Positions 11,801 to 27,500 of a DNA stretch of 27,500 bases are shown one piece after another. The notes under the pieces are model-generated. The model saw only the letters and a program-made list of their open reading frames with translations, was not told where the DNA came from and ran no database searches. This DNA comes from Cristatella mucedo (Eukaryota; Bryozoa; Phylactolaemata; Cristatellidae). The first letter of the stretch is position 1, and each line of letters starts with the position of its first letter. The position numbers were made by a program, and so were the translations under genes. Location of the stretch: contig WPIO01000006.1 of assembly GCA_009760855.2 (NCBI GenBank), positions 6,980,001 through 7,007,500 on the forward strand, written 5' to 3'.

Positions 11801-14221
11801 CGTCCTCCCACCCGTGCCCCCTCCCACCTCTGCTCCAGCCCCTGCCCACCATTGCCTCTCTCATTATCACGTCTGACCTGCCCCCTCCCATTTTAGTCAT
11901 TAATAGAAGAAGCCCAGTTCTTCCCCGTCATACCCTCCGGCAGCAGCAGCTCCACCACCTCCTTGCTGCCAGCTACTGGACCGGTTTGCTGTCTATTAAG
12001 AAACGTTGTGTTGAAGATCGCGACCCTAGGTGCATACACTCGTGTCGCAAGTGTGTAATAAGCACAGACTTTTTCTTACCTTTTTTGTGTCAGACATTTT
12101 GCATGAGCTCCTTTAAATATGCTTGGCTAGCTTATACCCGTAAAAAATCATGGGAATTTTCTGTATTACATTATACAGCGCTGGCCTGAGTGTCCGTTGA
12201 CCTTATGGTAAGCTTAGCCTAGCTGGTGAGCCCGGCCTGTTATTTGGCAAAGACTCTTTCTACCACGACCTTTGAGTCAAGTGCTCGACTCTTGCCTCCG
12301 ATCTCTATCTCTGTTTTGACCTTGTACTACAAGTGTAGTGAGGTCACTGAGCTCAAAGGACAGCACAAGGGCTTCACGTGGCTTCGTCTTTATTGTCTTC
12401 TTCCTGTTGTGGTGTTTTGTCGTGTGCAACGCCTTTTCGTGGAGTTTAGGCTTCAGGAGTTCAGGTGTCTGAGCACGTGCTTCCTTCGTTGCTCGTTTTC
12501 CCGTTGCTGTCTGCAGTCGATGCACTTTGCTCTTTTTCTCTTTGTTCCCAATGCATTGCTGTGAAAACTTGCCGGTCCAAAGTGGCAGGCAGAAACCGCT
12601 GGTTACATACAGAAATTGCAACCCGGGAAAAATCACGGTAAACCAGCGTTTCTTTGGAAGGCAGGCCTGAGTGTTTGCTGACCTAGCTGGTAAAAGCCTG
12701 CCCTACTAACTGCCAAGCTTAGATAGAGTTTTTAGTTAATAGAGCAACATGTACGGATAGAAAACTAATAAAACGTATTTGAAAATTGTATTAAACGATT
12801 TTCTTTTATAAAGCAAACATAAAATCTATTTTGGGAAATTTATTCGTCAGAGCCGGGTAACTAATCAGCACTGAGTTTCGTGCATGGAACATATGGACAC
12901 GCAGACGAAGAATGATACACAGATTCTGTATATAGTCCATTACTTACCAAAGGCAGCACAGCTCGACTTCTATTCGGCCATGCTCACTCTGGCAGCTTTC
13001 AGACATGCCAACTCAGCTGGTCCAATCGGAGACTGCCAAGCGCCAGTCGTCGCTTCGGTCGACTGCGAAGGTGGTCGTAATGCAGAGAATACAGTGCAGG
13101 CTGTTGCAATGCAACGGCCTACCTTTGAAAGGCCCTTCTCTAGCATTTCTATGTTCACTCTTAACGGTGTGAATGCTGAAGCTACATGTGCAAATTAGCA
13201 ACTGATTTTCCCTTTTTTGACATCATCGATGCCATACTGCCGTAGTAGCACTATAAATATAACACTACGAACTCAGTGTACACATGACATCAGTGACTGT
13301 GCTGGACTAGTTAAACGAACCTTGCTTATTATAGCGTGCGTATGTGTTTGCTGCCGATGGTGCACGATAGAGTCACGCGAGCCCACATCGCCTTACTGAT
13401 ATAATAACTCGCTTTCTGAGTTCGTCCTAGACCTTTGGGTAGAAACGCTGAACATTAGGATGACCATCTTGTGAAATTATGTTGTCTGCCAAACACACAA
13501 ATGATATGCATTGTGACATTCTTTTGCCGAGCAGATAATAATAATAATAATAATAATAATAATATTGCACTTGATAAAGCGCCCTCAGAGAACTTAATCT
13601 CTTTCTAGGCGCTTTACATTTGCTGCAAAGTGATACGCAATAGAATAGATGCATTGTGAATTGTTGTGGTGCAATTGCAGCGCTGGTTTGGCTCAGTGAT
13701 TAGGGTGCTCACTTCAAACCAAGATCAAGTGCAATATATTTCTTAAGAGGATAGAGTGGAGAGGATAGAGATAAATGAGAAATGACCGAAAAAGAGAGCG
13801 GCATGTCAGGCAGAAAAGGAGAAAGTACGTGGAGATGGGGGGGGGTCGACTGCTTTTAGATGCACAATGAATGATAAGCTACCGAAGTGGATGGCACCAA
13901 GAAAATGTGGCTGTTTGGTCAAACATCATGGTGGGTGGCTAGTGTGACTAGAAGTCGATTGATCTTATGTTCTTGCACATGACCATTAAAGCTAGCACTG
14001 TAGTGCCATATTTGCAGCAGGTATTCGGCTCTGGGAAGTGTTTGTGTAATGCTCTTATTGCTGTAGGTGGGAAGCTGCTGTTAAGCTACGCGCAAGACAG
14101 TCCAGCTGATCACGTCGACAATGGGGATGTACTTGAGGCTCTCGGTCTGCCGAGAGATGGCGGCAGCTCTCCACCTCATGATAAGGGACCCAGTTGTACC
14201 AGCGAGTCATGTTCAGCCTAA
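8802..14221 (+). CDS. PRXL2B (SELENOU-like): Selenoprotein U-type PRXL2B-like redox protein (Sec form), complete, six exons
   Basis: Thioredoxin-fold PRXL2/FAM213 family. In vertebrates PRXL2B reduces PGH2 and prostamide H2 to the F2alpha forms; that activity here is inferred from similarity only. Exons: 8802-8861, 9024-9228, 9938-9989, 11272-11335, 11561-11630 and 14067-14221, total 606 nt = 201 aa plus TAA, close to vertebrate PRXL2B (about 200 aa). All introns are GT-AG and all phases join. Recognisable blocks are the N-terminus [50 protein letters not shown] and V-V-G-K-G. The redox motif reads TGA-CAA-TAC-TGC, so the first Cys codon of CxxC is UGA. With the 3' UTR SECIS-like hairpin this is read as selenocysteine (residue 43). 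The start was chosen by match to the family N-terminus and by the TATA box 47-53 bp upstream. A pseudogene is the alternative, but every other codon and splice site is intact. Confidence 0.9.
9090..9092 (+). other. In-frame UGA, predicted selenocysteine codon (Sec43)
   Basis: TGA interrupts exon 2 exactly between Gly (GGA) and Gln-Tyr-Cys (CAA TAC TGC), forming U-x-x-C. The paralog at 20990-21001 reads TGC TCG TAC TGT (C-S-Y-C) at the same place. In Sec-containing SelU proteins of fish, Sec also replaces the first Cys of the CxxC motif. The codon lies upstream of several exon junctions, so stable expression would require recoding. The gene's true stop is TAA. Confidence 0.9.
9229..9937 (+). 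other. Gene 1 intron 2
   Basis: GTAAGC donor and a T-rich TTTTAG acceptor. The first 250 bp are CpG-rich, continuing the promoter-proximal composition. No further exon or repeat was recognised inside. Confidence 0.75.
10520..10645 (+). mobile_element. Retroposon 3' end with (ATT)n tail, plus strand
   Basis: ACCATTCGATTGAGTATCC, then aaatgtaaagcacctagaaa, TGAGTTCTCTGGGAGTGCTTT and a (TTA)n tract. The GTAAAGCGCC...GGCGCTTT core with an ATT tail resembles the 3' ends of L2/CR1-type LINEs and dependent SINEs. Lies in gene 1 intron 3. Confidence 0.65.
10893..11035 (+). mobile_element. Decayed tRNA-derived SINE in gene 1 intron 3
   Basis: Diverged plus-strand copy: GTGTGCCTAGGTTTTAGCC...GGCCTAGATCGTGGGTTTAACAG, CCACTGCAAG, then GCTCTTCTGCCCGCTATA. 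The order matches family A. Confidence 0.55.
12140..13345 (+). repeat. Diverged ~1-kb repeat, unit 1 (gene 1 intron 5)
   Basis: Colinear but diverged match to 23090-24090. Anchor pairs (unit 1 / unit 2): GGCCTGAGTG 12183/23153; TCAAGTGCT 12275/23250; GCTGTGAAAACT near 12560/23433; AGCCGGGTAACTAATCAGCA-like 12850/23725; GCTACATGTGCAAATTAGCA 13180/23927; TATTATAG 13328/24073. Each unit also contains the CTGAGTG...GCTGACC motif twice (12184 and 12667; 23154 and 23553). Probably an old mobile element. Confidence 0.65.
13537..13640 (-). mobile_element. Retroposon 3' end with (ATT)n tail, minus strand
   Basis: (AAT)n followed by GCACTTGATAAAGCGCCCTC, agagaacttaatctctttc and AGGCGCTTTACATTTGCTGC. 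Same consensus as 17596-17700 in reverse. Lies in gene 1 intron 5. Confidence 0.68.
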
Positions 14222-14307
14222 GCAATAGAGATTACGTAGATGGGGGTCGGCATGCCTCAGCTGTGATGCCGTGGTGTGCTTGCTGTGCTCTTATCTGCTG
14301 TATCTAT

Positions 14308-14394
14308 GCCACCTGGTCAGATTAATGATGCTCCACGTGCACAAGGCTTTTATTAGGAGTCGCATGTGGGCTGACGGCTGCTGTTCCAGGTGGT
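14308..14394 (+). promoter_or_regulatory. SECIS element in 3' UTR
   Basis: The hairpin begins 86 nt after the stop codon. Helix I is CCACCTGG (14309-14316) pairing perfectly with CCAGGTGG (14386-14393), with a G-U pair outside. An internal loop follows (14317-14324 / 14376-14385). The SECIS core is ATGA (14325-14328) facing TGA (14372-14374), giving tandem G-A/A-G pairs flanked by U-U and U-C. Helix II pairs 14330-14340 with 14362-14371, ten pairs with one bulged T. The apical loop (14341-14361) carries the unpaired AA at 14343-14344. These are the defining parts of a eukaryotic SECIS. The U-C pair and the 14-nt spacing to AA deviate slightly from the commonest form. I did not assign type 1 or type 2. 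Confidence 0.85.
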
Positions 14395-14464
14395 CAGCTC
14401 AGCAGGAGGACTACAGTAGTTGTCACGCATTGCCTGAAGTGTTTTGCTTGACCCCATTGGCCAG

Positions 14465-14470
14465 AATAAA
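14465..14470 (+). terminator. Polyadenylation signal of gene 1
   Basis: AATAAA 244 nt after the TAA stop and about 70 nt after the SECIS-like hairpin, followed by a GT-rich stretch (GGCTGGTCGT). This makes a 3' UTR of roughly 260 nt that contains the whole hairpin. Confidence 0.7.
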
Positions 14471-14787
14471 GGCTGGTCGTCTCGACGTCACCACTTATTT
14501 AATTGAAAATTGAGGTCTTATCGTTTCTAGCGATACACGAAGTTTTACATGAAGCTTTCCGAATTGCTCACATAGTAGGCCGTTATACTACTGCTGTGGG
14601 CATCGGTTATTTTGCAAGCTACCAGCAGATGTGACTACATGTCATGTAGTAATCACTCTTATTGAACTATGCCGGCTACACGAGCAGTTGTGCAAATTGT
14701 CGTGAGTATCACGAACAACTGTGGCTGCTTAGCTTAAGTGGTATTGATATGCTTTTCTTAGCATTGTCTAGTTAAGTCTTGCTAAGA

Positions 14788-14955
14788 GAGCCGTGATGGC
14801 ACACTAGGTAAGGTGGTTGCTTTCACTGCCTCGGTCCCGAGGTCGTGGGTTCGATTCCCGCGGTGGCCGATTCTTTATCGCCACTGCAAGCGGCGGTGAT
14901 AGCCGTAAAGGCTCTACTGTCGCTATACAAAAAGAGGCTGTTTAAAATCAGCTAA
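14788..14955 (+). mobile_element. tRNA-derived SINE (family A), well preserved
   Basis: Plus-strand copy beginning agccgtgatggcacactagg. It has the A-box region TGGCACACTAGG, B box GGTTCGATTCC, the gccactgcaagcggcggtgatagc core, and ends with ctatacaaaaagaggctgt followed by TTTAAAA. It starts about 320 bp downstream of the gene 1 polyadenylation signal. The best reference copy in the window. Confidence 0.87.
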
Positions 14956-15551
14956 GATTTATTTATTTAAGAGAGTGGTGTCATACTGGCTAGAAAATGC
15001 CTGTACGAGTCTGCCGCTTTGCATGTTTCTTACCACGAGCTGCCAAGTACCATGTCGTGGAACCTATTGTAACAGCATTTCTCGACATTTTTTGGCTTTT
15101 CTCCTTGTCAGCATTTCTGGGCGTGCTTCTTTCCCTGTAAAGTAGCTAGTGTATGAATTACCTCAGTGGTGATGCTTCTGCCTCCCGTGAGACCTTTAAC
15201 AATTGACCAGCAAATTGTCTTAGGTCTTTGAAATCGACTGGATCGTCATCCGACCTCGACTTTTCAGTCATTCAAGCCTGAGAATAATAGGGCGAATCTT
15301 TTGAAGCTATTTCGTAAATTGAAAGAAATACCCACGACTCTACATGGTCAGAATGTACGAGTGCATGCCAGCTGTCATGTTAGCTGCATTAGTGAGGGTA
15401 TCAAGGCTGTCGGTCGATGCTGCGTGCAGATCAAAAAGACCTGCCTCAGATTTAAAAAATGTGACCTGGTCAACCTGCCTCAGATTTCAAAAATGTGTCC
15501 TGGTCGATCCTTTTTAAGTTGCGTTGCTAGACAAACTCGGCATAATAACAC

Positions 15552-15625
15552 GTGATAATAAAACGTCCTCAGAGATCTCTTTCTAGGAGCTTTACATTGC
15601 TGCAAACGAAACACGATCGAATGGT
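15552..15625 (-). mobile_element. Retroposon 3' end, minus strand, short
   Basis: GATAATAAAACGTCCTCAGAG, then ATCTCTTTCTAGGAGCTTTAC, ATTGCTGCAAACGAAACACG and ATCGAATGG. Same consensus as 13537-13640, with a shortened tail. Confidence 0.6.
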
Positions 15626-15894
15626 GAGTGGTACCATGCTCGATTAACAACATGCATAACATGGTTAGGGGTGCCATACATGCAGCATGCAAGTATGGTT
15701 ATTGACATTACTCTGTACGTACAAAGGATTGGGAATACTAAATGAGACCAAGCAATGATCTGATATGGTCAGTGGGCACACAAGGTCAGTGGGTCAGACA
15801 TCCTTAGGGATAAAGAGATCCAGGGTATCGCCACAGACCTGAGTGGCTGATAACGTGTTGGACCGAATCAGTTCTCCAGACATTCAAGAAATGA

Positions 15895-15965
15895 GTTGAC
15901 CTGGCTGCTGCTGCTGCTGCTAGGGTTGTAAACGTGGAGGTTCGAGTCTCCTGCAATCAGTAACG
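15895..15965 (+). mobile_element. Pol III B-box-like remnant next to (CTG)n
   Basis: GGAGGTTCGAGTCTCC has a tRNA T-arm shape (GGAG/CTCC stem, GGTTCGAGTC B box). It is preceded by CTG repeats (15905-15921) and no proper D or anticodon arm. More likely a SINE relic than a tRNA gene. Confidence 0.35.
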
Positions 15966-17595
15966 GCCTGTCATGCACACATATTTGGTGAGGAACTCCA
16001 AAAACTCATCTATAAACAGTTCTGGTAGCCAGACAGAGGTCGGTATATCACAACTGAGAGGGCATCGTCTTTGATGAGGACCTGATTGCTACTGATTCAA
16101 ACAATAGCCCATGCGAAAAACCGCACGTCTTACAGCCAAGCGATTCACGAACAGCAAAGGTGACCCGCCACCAACCTCTTCAGTTCGCATGAACCGAAAG
16201 AATGAGAACCCGGGCGATCGGCCACATTTAAATGCGTTCCCTTTGAATGCTATAAGGTCCGCCGAAGCTTATATGTAAAATGCCTCACCCGTCGCTAGAC
16301 CTTTCAATGGCCGATCGCACAACTAACATCTGGTGCGACCGCTTCCAGCACTAGCTTGTTTAAATGTGTTGCTCTCAACCTCGCCCCTTACACCGCATCC
16401 CCAGCTCACGTCTTAAGTAATAGCACGCCTTATAAACGTCGCCTCGCCCAGGACATTACAGCAGCCAATGTCTACCCTAGTCTCACTCCTCAGCACCGGC
16501 TCCGCGGTGTCAGTATGGCAAGCGTAAAGCTGCCGTTTTCAATTGCCTGACCGCCAGACAGCATCAAGCATGGGTTATGTTTAGAGCTCAGGTGCAGGGC
16601 ATGGCGGAACGACCGTACGGCGATATCGAGAAATCCAAAGTACGGCTTGAGACGCCAGATTTTAATGATTATACGGAAACCCACGGAATGGTTGCAGATA
16701 ATGGGCAGGTGTGTGGTAACTTATCCTTAACAGACGACGTGAGGAACGAAGTGGCGTTCTTCTTTCGCCGATTGTTACCACTTTAGAGCCTTTGAATGTC
16801 GTAACTTGCTTTGAGGCTGATACTGTGTGTTTTCCTGTTCAGGTTATGTACTGCTGCTCTGATGGCGGACACGCTATATTAACTCTCTGCAACTGCGCTA
16901 CAAATAGTGTCCGATCTAAGAGTATTGCGACTTGTCAACTCGCTCTACTTGCCTGATGAGGATCCTTGACCTTCAACGACTCCGTTCTAATCGTTGTTAA
17001 TCGCTGCTGCATTGTGCTGGCGGGGAGAACTGCTTATTTTGCAGTTCCTCGCTTCCGCCTTTATCTACTTATACTTATACTTTTATCTACTAGGAAGCTT
17101 CTTCGCTTGCGAATGAGAAAGATAATGTGCCTTTTCCTCCAAACAATTCCATTAAGTTTACAGCTCGGTAAATGTAATAACGTGATCTCCGCATGCACTC
17201 ACTTCAACCAACCGCAAGTGGTTACGGTCGTGCTACCGCTCCAAAATCGCTGCGTTTCAAAAGCAAATGTATCGGACTTCTTGGTCCGATTCAAGGTTAC
17301 TTTTCAGCTCATATAAACAGTCTTTAGGTGAGTGTATGCTCCAAAGTGTTGCCGAAGGTTGGACCGTATCCAACAAACCCCACATACTGTCAAAATAAAT
17401 TCAAGGCAAGCAATACATTGTGAAGGCGGTGCCGCTATTGCACTAATGAAAACGATAGGCTGCTGCAGTTGCAATCATGTAAGTAATCAATCATCATAAA
17501 TAAGTGCATGCTGCCTCTAACCACATTTGCATGCTGACCCTGTGCATGTCACCCCTAACCTTGTTATTCATTTTGTTTGTTTATTAAGCATGATA

Positions 17596-17702
17596 TTACT
17601 CACCATTCGATTGCATTCCTCTTTGCAACAAATGTAAAGCGCCTAGAGAGATATTGAGTTCTCTGAAGGCGCTTTATCAAGTGCATTATTATTATTATTT
17701 TT
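17596..17702 (+). mobile_element. Retroposon 3' end with (ATT)n tail, plus strand
   Basis: CTCACCATTCGATTGCATTCC, TTTGCAACAAATGTAAAGCG, CCTAGAGAGATATTGAGTTC, TCTGAAGGCGCTTTATCAAG, then a (TTA)n tail. The cleanest example of the family in the window. Confidence 0.7.
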
Positions 17703-19524
17703 AGTGCAAGAGTAAGAGCAGTCTGATCCTCTTTCCGTGGCGTTTACTCATTGCGCTCTTGTTTAAAATCGTTTCAGATACATACTGAGATACCTGAAGC
17801 GAAGGTCCAGCCGTTTGAACCGCTGCTGACTCTACTTCTTTAAAGCCCAACGGGTTGGTGGGATGGATGCTAGCGAGGAAGATTAAGGCATGAAGACACC
17901 ACAGCTTTAACGACAGCTTCGAAGAAGGCATTCGAAAATCCTCGATAACTATCTTTCAAGGCGAAATTAGTTGGCGAAACAGGGCTTTGACAAAGACCGT
18001 AGTTGGCTGTTAAACTTCTTTTATTACTCTGGTTTAGGATGGCCTATGTTTAACTCTTAAGGAGGGAGGTTCAGTAAAACAATGACATGCTAGACCAGCC
18101 ATATTACTATTGTCGAATCCTTATTTGCGATTGCTGAGTGTAAATTGGCTAGAAGCCGGTTGTGTCACACGTAATGGTTAGGCGGCATAAAAGTCCATCA
18201 TGTAATAGGCAGTTAGTTGAGCTCCAGGCGTTGAGCTTCAGGCAGTAGTCCACTGGGAGGCTTTGCGACGGTCTGCAGTTTAGGGGCGGCGCTATGCTCT
18301 GAGCTCGGTAAGAGAGTTATTTTGTGCCATAGCAGATGCTGGACTCCGTCGACCCTGCGGCGCAGTCGAATAGGCCGGGTGCACTCAGGGATGCCGACTC
18401 ACTACGTTAAGGTACGGGCGCTCTCTGTCGCCGACCGCTTTACCCTACTGTTGGCTCACCTTCGAGAATCGGTGCTGCTGCTGCACACACACGCACGCAC
18501 GCACGCACGAATGCATGTCGCTAGCCACGGCGTAAGTTGGGACTAGCATGGTTTCGAGCGCTGCTGCACCCTTATCACATTAATGCAGAGGCTGCTACAC
18601 CTCGTCAGGCAGCGCCAATTCCAAGGCCACTAACCGAGAGTGCTGCGAAGGGATGAACGGTATTAGGTGAGGAGACCATTTTTAGGGGACACCGCATCGT
18701 TCCAATCAAGTCGTATCAACCTGGCTCTCGTTCCAATGGTTAGACCGCCCCAGGCGAGAAAGCGTCCACGTGACCGAGATAGACAGGCCATTTTCTTTTC
18801 TTAATTCAATAGCACAAGGCGCAACGGAGGCACAGCACAGCGAGCAGCACCGGGCCGTCGGTTTCCTTCGCTTTGAAAAGACTACCCAGAATACCCAAGG
18901 GAAAAGAGCGGACGACGAGATGATGAAAGGCCGGCCGGTGCTGCTGCCAAGGACGCTCAGCTCTTAGGAACGAGAGCAGCTGAAAGTCGACGAAGCATCG
19001 ATCGCCGTTAATTAGGGATTGCCGAATAGATGAAAGCCGAAAAGCGCGCCGAGACGCATTCAGAGAGCAAGGACGAGGATGTAAGCGATGAGTTCGAAAG
19101 AAATAGTGCAACTAACGGAGACCCACGGTCGCCAAGCGCTGAGTACTTGCGGAACGTAAATATACGCTCACGCCCTTGCAAACAGTGCCACTGATCCGCT
19201 TTCCGAGCGTGTGCGAGTATCCACCGTAAGGAAGAAGTCGTCGACTTTCGCTTGCAATTAGAAAATATTCACGACTTAACGATCGGCGTGAAGCAATTAT
19301 GTCCTCGTGCATGTGTAACCCAAACCGATCTCGGCATGCCCTGAATAAATGTGAGGCAAACGCATTCGATTATTGATCAACGAACAGCCAGTAGTCTTGA
19401 AAAGCGATAGCCTTGGTGCGAAAGATGCACTTATGAGAATCTTCGCTCCTGATACTTGCAAAGCGTCTTAAGTAAATCGGCTATCCGATCTTTTTCATTC
19501 TATAGTAACGATACGCTACTTCAA

Positions 19525-19667
19525 TTACTGGCGGTTAGGTGATTGCACTTCATGACCTAGGTTATAGGGTTTGATTTCTGCAAAAATTCATTTTATACTG
19601 GCTGGTTCAAGCGGGGTGAAATCCTTTAAGGCTCTTCTACTGCCATAAAAAAGACTGCTGTTTCAGA
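19525..19667 (+). mobile_element. tRNA-derived SINE (family A), decayed
   Basis: Plus-strand copy with GGCGGTTAGGTGATTGC, GACCTAGGTTATAGGGTTTGATTTC (B-box remnant), GGTTCAAGCGGGGTGAAATCC and CTCTTCTACTGCCATAAAAAAG. The order matches 14788-14955. Confidence 0.65.
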
Positions 19668-20757
19668 TGCTCTTCACCCTACTTTAGTGTCCGCTAGCAA
19701 GGTGTCGTGTTTGTGTGGGCAGTCTTGAACAGATCAAGACGGCTCAGGCAGATGCCATTTAATACGGAAACGCGGAACCGGGCCGAACAGCCAGCAGGCT
19801 GGCCGGGAAACCGCTGCTGCAAGTGGGTCCTGCCGCTGTCTCGACCGGAAGAGCTCGGTGGGCGGATAAGCCAGGCGGACCCAACACAAGGTATAGAACT
19901 TGGCCGATTGCAGATGAAAATGAAATTCTCGGCGGGAAAAAATCACGGTCGCTACCGTACCAAGCTTTCATCAATGGTTATACTACTGAGTCTGACTATA
20001 TTGTCAAATTTAAAGCCTATATAGCCATTGACGGCATTGAATTACTGTGTAAAAGTATTGTGGGCCGCTTCTTTTACAACTTGATTGCAAGACCCTTTCG
20101 ATTGCTCGCGGACTTGTTTTGCCGACACCCAGCGACCTATCTGTGTGTAAGTAACCGCTGTTAATTGAAGCAGGGACTCACAATTCTGCAGCTGCATTGA
20201 CAACATTAAGAAACTCCTACCAGCCGTTTGTCTCCCCGTTTCGGCGGCGCCAGGTTCTTGCGAGCGCACAATAGCACGTGGGGCGCGGGGCGCGGGCGAG
20301 CAGCCGGTAGCTCAGCTAGACGCGGTCGACGATGCATCGTACATCGTGCGCCGCTCTCTCTTTCACTCATTCGAGCCGGCCGCCGTCGCCGATCGAAAAG
20401 TGCATACGCTCACCAGAAACGCATTTCTCACGATCGTGGCCCAGTGAGCGTGAGATGATTTCGGATCAGAGCGAAACGGCGGCATGCATTGGCGTGTCTG
20501 AAGACCTCGCTTCATCTCTCACCAGCGGAAATTGGCTGCGCCTCGTTGAGCAGAGTAATTACGAAAGGCCGCCTCGAGTGCTCAGCCAGCCGGATGTCGG
20601 GCTCATACGGGCATCGACGAGAATGCATCGCTCGATCTCCAGCTCGCCTGCGCACCTGCGTCGAGAGCAGAAGCAATCACCTGCGTGCCTGAATAGTCGG
20701 GCTCGGCTGCTGCAGCGTCAGCCGCGCAACTGCTCGCAGTAAACTCGCCTCTGCAGC

Positions 20758-27500
<6,743 letters not shown>

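Larger units (their letters stand above)
11631..14066 (+). other. Gene 1 intron 5 (2.4 kb) with repeat fragments
   Basis: GTGAGT donor and CTGTAG acceptor. It contains a diverged repeat also present in gene 2 (12140-13345), an (AAT)n-headed retroposon tail (13537-13630) and an A-box-like SINE remnant near 13680. No coding exon was recognised. Confidence 0.7.
14956..20757. other. Intergenic interval between the two paralogs
   Basis: Apart from the SINE and retroposon fragments listed, I recognise nothing. Open frames at 16577-16786, 16966-17316, 18322-18546 and 19707-20164 show no family motif. The last 540 bp (20220-20757) are GC-rich and probably hold the promoter and 5' UTR of gene 2, with no clear TATA box. 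Confidence 0.5.

Noticed and set aside
12226-12636. Overlapping plus and minus open frames of 112 and 119 aa
   Set aside because: They lie within the intronic repeat unit; the corresponding part of the second unit does not preserve the frame.
14788-14870. Functional tRNA gene
   Set aside because: Pol III boxes are present, but no proper anticodon arm forms, and the same head recurs in many diverged copies with a shared tail: a SINE.
16577-17316. Open frames of 69 and 116 aa as a small gene
   Set aside because: No domain, signal or splice support visible; composition like surrounding intergenic DNA.
20332-20742. 136-aa open frame just upstream of gene 2
   Set aside because: No recognisable motif. 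It ends at the TAA immediately before the gene 2 start and is more likely promoter or 5' UTR sequence.

Overview
The window looks like animal (metazoan) nuclear DNA. It has short coding exons with GT-AG introns, a TATA-box promoter, tRNA-derived SINEs, (ATT)n-tailed retroposon 3' ends, long microsatellites and no bacterial-style gene packing. The species cannot be fixed from the sequence; an invertebrate is my guess and no more than that.

The only genes I can support are two tandem, same-strand paralogs of the PRXL2/FAM213 (SelU) family, closest to PRXL2B, the thioredoxin-fold prostamide/prostaglandin F synthase. Gene 1 (8802-14221, six exons, 606 nt, 201 aa) is complete. Its reading frame is intact except for one in-frame TGA at 9090-9092. 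This TGA lies exactly where the family has the first cysteine of the redox CxxC motif, giving U-Q-Y-C. A stem-loop with SECIS features lies in the 3' UTR (14308-14394), followed by AATAAA at 14465. Gene 1 is therefore read as a selenoprotein: a Sec-containing PRXL2B/SelU. Gene 2 starts 6.3 kb downstream (20758) and runs off the right edge. It has the same exon lengths and phases, but an ordinary Cys pair (C-S-Y-C). The locus thus appears to hold a Sec form and a Cys form of one redox enzyme side by side.

Layout: 1-8600 is repeat-rich with no supported gene. It holds SINE copies, a pyrimidine-rich minisatellite block (927-1424), a purine-rich satellite block with a roughly 570-bp higher-order period (4090-6320, continuing to 6923 beyond a SINE) and short tandem or inverted repeats. 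8600-8801 is the gene 1 promoter and 8802-14470 is gene 1, with retroposon fragments in its introns. 14471-20757 is intergenic with SINE and LINE-tail copies. 20758-27500 is gene 2, whose long intronic stretch holds a diverged 1-kb repeat also found in gene 1 intron 5, plus (CT)n, (TA)n, (CA)n and (GA)n tracts. The long open frames over the microsatellites are artefacts of the simple repeats.
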